Below are positions 6,798-10,887 of a stretch of DNA of 10,887 nt, piece after piece. How positions within the stretch are numbered: position 1 is the first letter of the stretch; each line of letters starts with the position of its first letter. A model generated the notes under the pieces. That model was given only the letters and a program-made list of their open reading frames with translations, was not told where the DNA came from and did no database searches. The stretch comes from Candidatus Nealsonbacteria bacterium RIFCSPLOWO2_01_FULL_38_120. GTDB taxonomy: Bacteria; Patescibacteriota; Minisyncoccia; Minisyncoccales; GWA2-38-27. A program made the position numbers and the translations under genes. The stretch covers positions 1-10,887 of the forward strand of contig MHMF01000017.1 in NCBI GenBank assembly GCA_001821475.1, given 5' to 3'.

Positions 6798-7229
6798 ATG
6801 GAAAAATTTACGAAAAACCAATTTTTTCCGAATGAAAAAATAATTATTACCGAATATTTTGATGCCCATCAAGATTAGGGCGTTCCGATACCATGTTTTT
6901 TTATTATTGCTTCAAGAAAAGGCAAAGTTTCCTTAAATGAATTTGTTAGTGAAGAGGTAGATGAGTTTTTTGATTTAGTCAGAAAATTAAGAAAGGGGAT
7001 GAAGGATGTGTTAGGCATTAAAACAGTTTGTTTCTTCCAAGACGAAGGAACGCATCATAATTTGTTTCATTTATGGATTTTTCCAAGATATGAATGGATG
7101 GAAAAATTCGGAGAAAAAATTGAATCAATCAGGCCGATAATTGATTACGCAAAAGAAAATATGGTCAATGAGAAAGTATTTAAGGAAGTTAGGGATATGG
7201 TTAAAAAAATGAGGGAGTATATGAAATAA
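6798..7229 (+). pseudogene. HIT-family (histidine triad-like) hydrolase gene broken by an amber codon
   Basis: From ATG 6798 the frame reads MEKFTKNQFF... to YFDAHQD, then TAG at 6876-6878 (codon 27), then continues in the same frame GVPIPCFFIIASRKGKVS and on to TAA at 7229. The two halves together give a normal 143-codon HIT-family protein, a nucleotide hydrolase/transferase family often annotated as diadenosine tetraphosphate hydrolase. The active-site region is HHNLFHLWIFPRYEW, which keeps part of the His-x-His pattern. The residue lost at the amber codon is probably Trp, since related proteins read AHQDW before VPIP, and TGG to TAG is one change. No other stop or frameshift is seen. The only ATG after the stop (6999) would give a 76-residue fragment lacking the N-terminal half. 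Recent inactivation, readthrough or a sequence error are all possible. Confidence 0.75.
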
Positions 7230-7269
7230 TGGCGTGGCGTTTGATGTCCACGCAAGTATTTGTCATATT

Positions 7270-9141
7270 ATGAAATTCAAAGAGATTAGGAAAAAATATT
7301 TGGATTTTTTCAAGGGGAAAAAGCACGCTATTATTCCGAGCGCGTCTTTGATTCCGGAAAATGATCCTTCAACGCTTTTTATTGGTTCAGGGATGCAGCC
7401 GCTCGTTCTTTATTTGCTGGGCGAGAAACATCCTGCGGGAAAGCGACTCGTCAATTCCCAAAAATGTTTCAGGGCCGAAGACATCGCCGAAGTGGGGGAT
7501 AGCAGACATACCACTTTTTTTGAAATGCTTGGCAATTGGTCTTTGGGCGACTATTTCAAAAAAGAGCAATTAAGATGGTTTTTTGAATTTTTAACTGATA
7601 GGCTTGGGTTGGACGTCAACCGACTATATGTGACTGTTTTCAAGGGAAATTCCGATATAGGAATAACGCGAGACGAGGAGTCGGTTGCGATTTGGAGAGA
7701 ACTTTTCAAAGAAAAAGGAATTAATGCGAAAGATATTGATTTTTCGGAAAATCAGGGATTAGTTGGCAGTAGGATTTTTTATTACGATGAAAAGAAAAAT
7801 TGGTGGTCGCGAAGCGGCGTTCCTTTGAATATGCCTGTCGGCGAACCCGGGGGACCTGACAGCGAAATTTTTTATGATTTAGGGGCGGATTTGAAACGGC
7901 ATGAGAATTCTCCGTTTTGCGGACAGCCCTGCCATATTAATTGCGACTGCGGAAGGTTTATTGAAATTGGCAATAGTGTTTTTATGGAATATGTGAAAAC
8001 AGAAAGCGGATTTGAAAAATTAAAACAAAGAAATGTTGATTTCGGGGGTGGCTTAGAGCGGCTGGCAATGGTTTCCCAAGGGAAAAGCAATATCTTTGAA
8101 ACCGATTTATTTTCTTCCGCGATAAGCGGATTGGAAAATTTATCCGGAGGGAAAAAATATCAAGATAATGGAAAGCCGTTTGAGGTAATAATTGACCATT
8201 TGCGGGGAGCTGTTTTCATTATGGCTGACAATAAAGGCATCTGTCCTTCAAACACAGAGCAGGGATATGTTGTCCGGCGACTTATAAGAAGAGCTATTCG
8301 CTACGGCCGGGAACTGGGAATTAAAAAGGACTTATGGACGAAAGAAATAGCCGAAATTATTATTAAGGATTACAGAGATGATTATCCTGATTTGGAAAAT
8401 AATAAAAATTTTGTGGAAAGCCAGTTACAGGAGGAGGAAAAAAAATTTCAGCGGGCACTGGGAAACGGCTTAAAAGAATTTAATAAAATAAAAATAGCCG
8501 GAAATATTTCCGGCAGACAGGCGTTTGATCTTTATCAGACGCGCGGATTTCCTTTTGAAATTACAGAAGAGCTTGCCAAAGAGAATGGCTTGAAAGTTGA
8601 TAAAATCGGTTTTGAGGAAGAATTAAAAAAACATCAGGAATTGTCTCGTTCCACGATTGCCGGGAAATTCAAAAGCGGATTGGCGGACGCAAGCGAGGAA
8701 ACAACTAAATTCCACACAGCGACCCATATTTTATTGGCGGCTTTGAGAGAGGTTTTGGGCGGCTCTGTTTTTCAGAAAGGAAGCAATATTACAGCTGAAC
8801 GACTGCGGCTTGATTTTTCCTATCCGGAAAAACTTTCATCGGAACAGATAGAAAAAGTCCAAGCCGTCGCCAATAAAATTATTCAAGATGATTTGCCCGT
8901 GTCTTTTGAAGAAATGGGGCTAGAAAAAGCTAAAAAGCAGGGGGCTATGGGTGTTTTTGAGACGAGATACGGCGAAAAGGTAAGGGTATATACCATAGGT
9001 AAAGGGAAAAATATTTTTTCAGAAGAAATTTGCGCCGGACCTCATGTTAAAAGAACAGGCGAATTAGGCAAAATAAAAATAATCAAAGAAGAGTCGTCTT
9101 CGGCAAGAACAAGGAGAATCAAAGCGATTTTTGCAAGTTGA
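7270..9141 (+). CDS. alaS: Alanyl-tRNA synthetase, short form without C-terminal domain
   Basis: This essential enzyme charges tRNA-Ala. I place the start at ATG 7270 because MKFKEIRKKYLDFFK is the usual AlaRS beginning; the frame is open to GTG 7234, but those 12 codons do not resemble the family. Motifs include SASLIPENDPSTLF, GMQPLV, CFRAEDIAEVGDSRHTTFFEMLGNWSLGDYF (class II core), GGPDSEIFYDLG, a Cys cluster before CDCGRFIEIGNSVFMEY, and GGGLERLAM. The editing site is complete: HxxxH (H482, H486) and CAGPH (C588, H592). The protein ends at 623 residues, straight after the editing (SAD) domain, so the DHHA1/C-Ala domain that dimerises most AlaRS (about 870 residues) is absent. No frameshifted remnant of it follows. 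This fits reduced genomes such as CPR bacteria. Confidence 0.96.
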   Translation: MKFKEIRKKYLDFFKGKKHAIIPSASLIPENDPSTLFIGSGMQPLVLYLLGEKHPAGKRLVNSQKCFRAEDIAEVGDSRHTTFFEMLGNWSLGDYFKKEQLRWFFEFLTDRLGLDVNRLYVTVFKGNSDIGITRDEESVAIWRELFKEKGINAKDIDFSENQGLVGSRIFYYDEKKNWWSRSGVPLNMPVGEPGGPDSEIFYDLGADLKRHENSPFCGQPCHINCDCGRFIEIGNSVFMEYVKTESGFEKLKQRNVDFGGGLERLAMVSQGKSNIFETDLFSSAISGLENLSGGKKYQDNGKPFEVIIDHLRGAVFIMADNKGICPSNTEQGYVVRRLIRRAIRYGRELGIKKDLWTKEIAEIIIKDYRDDYPDLENNKNFVESQLQEEEKKFQRALGNGLKEFNKIKIAGNISGRQAFDLYQTRGFPFEITEELAKENGLKVDKIGFEEELKKHQELSRSTIAGKFKSGLADASEETTKFHTATHILLAALREVLGGSVFQKGSNITAERLRLDFSYPEKLSSEQIEKVQAVANKIIQDDLPVSFEEMGLEKAKKQGAMGVFETRYGEKVRVYTIGKGKNIFSEEICAGPHVKRTGELGKIKIIKEESSSARTRRIKAIFAS

Positions 9142-9169
9142 CAGAGACCGGGTCTCTGATATCTTTTTT
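9142..9169 (+). terminator. Weak hairpin terminator after alaS
   Basis: CAGAGACC (9142-9149) and its complement (9151-9158) form a hairpin directly after the alaS stop codon. Six T residues follow at 9164-9169, but five bases separate them from the stem, so termination is likely to be inefficient. Confidence 0.55.
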
Positions 9170-9176
9170 ATTGTAA

Positions 9177-9187
9177 TATAATATAAT
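9177..9187 (+). promoter_or_regulatory. Candidate -10 element(s) of the decayed toxin-antitoxin cassette
   Basis: Two overlapping TATAAT hexamers (9177-9182 and 9182-9187) lie 11-12 bases before the ATG codons at 9194 and 9200. No convincing -35 box is visible. The spacing suggests a nearly leaderless transcript. Confidence 0.35.
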
Positions 9188-9193
9188 TAAAGT

Positions 9194-9529
9194 ATGGTTA
9201 TGAGAAAAACAAAACAAATACTGTCTGATTTTTTCAAGGAAATTTTTTGGTATCGCGATTATTAAAAAATAGATATTAAAAAAGACATGGAAACGATTAT
9301 AACACAGACAATAAATTATGGAAATTGGCAACAATGGCAAGGGGTATTTAGGTATTATGGGGTAAATAGGGCAAAAAATATAGTTTAAAATATTCCGTTT
9401 TCCTCTTTTCGAGCAGGATCATTAAAGCTGGCCTCGCTTATTCTTGGTATAAAAAAATTAAAATATGCATTTAGAAGCGATAGAATCAGGGCAGAAAAAA
9501 ATATTCTTGAAACTCAAAGAGTTTCCTGA
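9194..9529 (+). pseudogene. Decayed antitoxin-like gene upstream of the AbiEii remnant
   Basis: One frame reads coherently across two nonsense codons. ATG 9194 (or 9200) gives FFKEIFWYRDY, then TAA at 9263-9265, then KIDIKKDMETIITQTINYG... to RAKNIV, then TAA at 9386-9388, then NIPFSSFRAGSLKLASLILG and on to TGA at 9527-9529. The order FW-x-D, then KxDIxKD, then IIxQxxNYG, then a tail about a SLKLASLILGIKK helix resembles small proteins (DUF6922-like) commonly encoded just before AbiEii nucleotidyltransferases, where they may act as antitoxins. That assignment is from memory of the family and moderate. The end overlaps the start of the next gene (ATG 9465) in another frame, as in a translationally coupled pair. 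Intact length would be about 111 residues. Two stops make it non-functional unless suppressed. Confidence 0.55.
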
Positions 9530-10018
9530 TTTTTATTAGTTGGTGGAACTGGATTAGCTTTACAAATAGGCCATATGGTTTCGGTCGATTTTGATATGTT
9601 TTCCGATAAAAAAAATTTACGCAATTTATTGCGGAAAGTGGAAATAATTTTTAAAAATTATAAAATTTCGATTGTAATTAACGATCAGGATCAATTAAGC
9701 GTAAGAGTTAACGGGATTAAAATAGATTTTGTTAGGTATCCGTTTTCTCCAATTTTAGGATTTATAAATTTTGAAGGAGTTAATATTCTTAAAGTCGCAG
9801 AGATAACAGCGATGAAAGCCCAAACATTAGGCAGAAGGCCGGTCCTAAAAGATTACATTGATCTGTATTTTATTTTGAGAGAGAAATATATTGATTTGAA
9901 CGGCACAATAGATATTGCCGAGAAAAAATACAAGGACGAATTTAATGGCAGATTATTTTTAGAGCAGTTGATTTATTTGCGCGATGTAGGAAAAATTACT
10001 TGTGTGCCTACCAGGTAG
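9465..10018 (+). pseudogene. AbiEii/AbiGii-family nucleotidyltransferase toxin remnant, frameshifted
   Basis: ATG 9465 begins MHLEAIESGQKKIFLKLKEF, a typical AbiEii start, and runs to PDFY then TAG at 9537-9539. The continuation is in another frame (open from 9530): LVGGTGLALQIGH, VSVDFDMFSD and VLKDYIDLYFIL. These match the GG motif, the D-x-D metal site and the KDxxDL motif of the nucleotidyltransferase fold. One missing T near 9531-9537 (TATTTAG read as TATTAG) explains the break. The longest uninterrupted piece, 9575-10018 (147 residues), starts after the GG motif and should be inactive. The usual HRxSxD motif reads HMVSVD. The last residues, CVPTR, and the stop codon come from the inverted repeat at 10000-10043, so the original C-terminus may be lost. 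Family is confident; activity is doubtful. Confidence 0.8.
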
Positions 10019-10043
10019 GCACACAATAGGTAGGCACACAATA
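10000..10043. repeat. Inverted plus tandem 15-bp repeat at the end of the toxin remnant
   Basis: GGTAGGCACACAATA occurs twice head to tail (10014-10028 and 10029-10043). It is preceded, after one A, by its inverted partner TTGTGTGCCTACC (10000-10012), so a 13-bp perfect stem can form with either copy. It encodes the last codons and stop of the toxin remnant (CVPTR) and ends just before the -10 box of the next gene. No T-tract follows. Confidence 0.9.
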
Positions 10044-10050
10044 CGGATAA

Positions 10051-10056
10051 TATAAT
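10051..10056 (+). promoter_or_regulatory. Candidate -10 box of the small membrane protein gene
   Basis: A perfect TATAAT lies 15 bases before ATG 10072. The matching -35 position falls inside the tandem repeat and shows no TTGACA-like sequence, so the promoter is tentative. Confidence 0.35.
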
Positions 10057-10071
10057 AATTCAAAAAAATAT

Positions 10072-10462
10072 ATGCTAAACAATCCATTGAATAAGCCGGT
10101 GTTTTTATTAAATTCAATCTGTCTTGTGGTTGTTTTATTTTTGTTGATTGGCAATGTTTTCTTCGCGGTTAAATATTTTGGTCTGAAAAAGGAATTAAGC
10201 CAGACCAAAATAGCCCTGGATGCGCAGAAAACCAATCAGAAAGTCCTTGACTTTACTAAGATTTTCATAAGAGAGGTCTTAAAGTCAGAAACAGAGATTG
10301 ATTTTGACACAAGATTGAAATTAAAAACCGCTGTAAAGGGGGCTGAACGACGAGGACATTCTAATCCAATGGAAGAAATTCACTGACAGCGAGACAGAAA
10401 CAGAAGCCCAGCGGGAAGTGAAGAATCTTTTGGAACTGCTTATACATAAAATTAAAATCTGA
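10072..10462 (+). pseudogene. Small single-pass membrane protein of unknown function, frameshifted at a G-run
   Basis: The product is not a family I can name. ATG 10072 opens a frame with one membrane segment (about residues 10-33, rich in V, L, I and F), then a charged, coiled-coil-like stretch (KKELSQTKIALDAQKTNQK) and an acidic helix. The uninterrupted frame stops at 10386 after 104 residues, and its last part (GAERRGHSNPMEEIH) does not look natural. Skipping one base in the five-G run at 10338-10342 moves into a frame reading LNDEDILIQWKKFTDSETE, then EAQREVKNLLELLIHKIKI, to TGA at 10460-10462. That continuation is amphipathic and far more protein-like, giving about 129 residues. A one-base insertion in the gene, a sequencing slip in the G-run, or programmed frameshifting would each explain it. 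Confidence 0.65.
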
Positions 10463-10466
10463 CAAT

Positions 10467-10531
10467 GTGAAAAATGGCGTCAATTCTGATTTTTATTTTC
10501 CGTAAAAATCAGAGTTGACGCCATTTTTCAC
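10467..10531. terminator. 29-bp near-perfect hairpin, likely bidirectional terminator
   Basis: Bases 10467-10495 pair with 10503-10531 over 29 positions, with one U-G wobble (10484 with 10514) and a 7-base loop. Inside the stem, AAAAA comes before TGGCGTCAA and TTTTT follows its complement, which is the layout of a two-way intrinsic terminator. It lies 5 bases after the repaired stop codon of the membrane protein gene. The stem is much longer than termination needs. Confidence 0.7.
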
Positions 10532-10600
10532 CAAACCGATATTTAAATTCCTATGATTATGGGAATTTGGATGTCGGTTGTTCTGGACGCAAAACATAAA

Positions 10601-10638
10601 GAAACAAAAATTCCGCTATTCAGCGGAGTTTTTGTTTT
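10601..10638 (-). terminator. Terminator of the minus-strand zinc-ribbon gene
   Basis: On the minus strand, 6 bases after the stop codon, TCCGCT-GAAT-AGCGGA is followed by a T-rich run. The A-rich and T-rich flanks also pair, extending the stem to about 16 bp with one wobble (10602-10617 with 10622-10637). It could act in both directions. Confidence 0.85.
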
Positions 10639-10643
10639 GAGGT

Positions 10644-10835
10644 TTACCTCTGGAACCTGTCAGTTCTCTTCGCGGCCCAGCAATCCCTGCAATAAATCGG
10701 CCTGTCTGGGGCTGGTTCAAATGGGAGCTCGGTGATTTCTTTCGCGCATTCAGAACATTTCCAGTTTCCTTTGATCATCTCCCTTGGAGGAAAATTTCTT
10801 CTTGGCCTGTCGCCAAAATCTCTATTGAAAGCCAT
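10644..10835 (-). CDS. Zinc-ribbon mini-protein, CxxC-x18-CxxC
   Basis: This 63-residue protein has a basic, Arg/Pro-rich N-terminus (NRDFGDRPRRNFPPRE) and then a four-cysteine zinc-binding unit: C27-S-E-C30, 18 residues including FEPAPDRPIYC, and C49-R-D-C52. It belongs to the small CxxC-xn-CxxC proteins (the TIGR04272-like group with about 17 residues between pairs) that are very common in CPR bacteria and have no known function; nucleic-acid or protein binding is a guess. The start is the ATG at 10835-10833. On the same strand TATAAA lies about 10 bases before it, a candidate -10 box. A good terminator follows. It is transcribed toward the membrane protein gene and appears monocistronic. 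Confidence 0.88.
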   Translation of the reverse strand: MAFNRDFGDRPRRNFPPREMIKGNWKCSECAKEITELPFEPAPDRPIYCRDCWAAKRTDRFQR

Positions 10836-10887
10836 ACTTTTGAGCTTTATACTTACTTTATTTAATAAATAAGCGACCGTTTACTCA

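Larger units (their letters stand above)
10463..10643. other. Convergent intergenic region with two long hairpins
   Basis: This stretch separates the plus-strand membrane protein gene from the minus-strand zinc-ribbon gene. It holds the two hairpins listed separately and no gene I can support. The short plus-strand frame starting at 10553 runs antisense over the zinc-ribbon gene and looks like a shadow of it. Confidence 0.6.

Noticed and set aside
6798..10018. Alternative genetic code to explain the in-frame stops
   Set aside because: The stops are TAG and TAA in accessory genes only, while intact genes end in TAA and TGA and another frame ends in TAG; frameshifts are present as well.
10553..10735. 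Plus-strand frame of 60 codons
   Set aside because: It runs through the terminator hairpin and antisense over the well-supported zinc-ribbon gene.
10857..10876. A+T-only dyad upstream of the zinc-ribbon gene
   Set aside because: A short A/T dyad is expected by chance in such composition, and it has no terminator or operator features.

Overview
The window looks like a piece of a Candidate Phyla Radiation (Patescibacteria, probably Parcubacteria-like) chromosome. The evidence is indirect: A+T-rich DNA, genes with weak or no Shine-Dalgarno sequences, an alanyl-tRNA synthetase that stops after its editing domain, a CxxC-x18-CxxC mini-protein of the sort common in that group, and AbiEii-type toxin remnants. 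Core genes here end in TAA or TGA, so UGA is a stop and the genetic code appears standard.

Layout. (1) Positions 1-918 hold the 3' part of a B12-binding-type radical SAM gene, closed by a strong hairpin terminator. (2) Positions 1064-3829 encode a 921-residue P2-type cation ATPase. Its nucleotide-binding domain carries two copies, in opposite orientation, of a 33-bp repeat that are translated in frame. (3) A 310-bp gap holds a perfect 50-bp palindrome built from the heptamer ATCGTAG. The same heptamer recurs next to the start of the following operon. (4) Positions 4140-6751 form a three-gene ABC importer for zinc or a similar divalent metal: binding protein, ATPase, permease. (5) Positions 6798-7229 are a HIT-family gene broken by one in-frame amber codon. 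(6) Positions 7270-9141 encode a short alanyl-tRNA synthetase. (7) Positions 9194-10018 are a decayed antitoxin-like/AbiEii cassette with two nonsense codons in the first gene and a frameshift in the second. It ends in a short inverted and tandem repeat. (8) Positions 10072-10462 are a small membrane protein gene with a G-run frameshift. (9) A 29-bp hairpin and a second terminator-like hairpin precede a convergent minus-strand zinc-ribbon mini-gene at 10644-10835.

How the parts work together. The ATPase and the ABC importer both move cations, and the palindrome and heptamers between them are a natural candidate for a shared metal-responsive control region, although no regulator gene is visible. 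From 6.8 to 10.5 kb every non-essential plus-strand gene is broken while alaS is intact, which suggests ongoing accessory-gene decay. The most unusual features are the in-frame translated palindromic repeat in the ATPase, the 50-bp heptamer palindrome, and the 15-bp tandem repeat that supplies the last codons of the toxin remnant. I do not see a clear new multi-gene system; the novelty lies in repeats and regulatory architecture.
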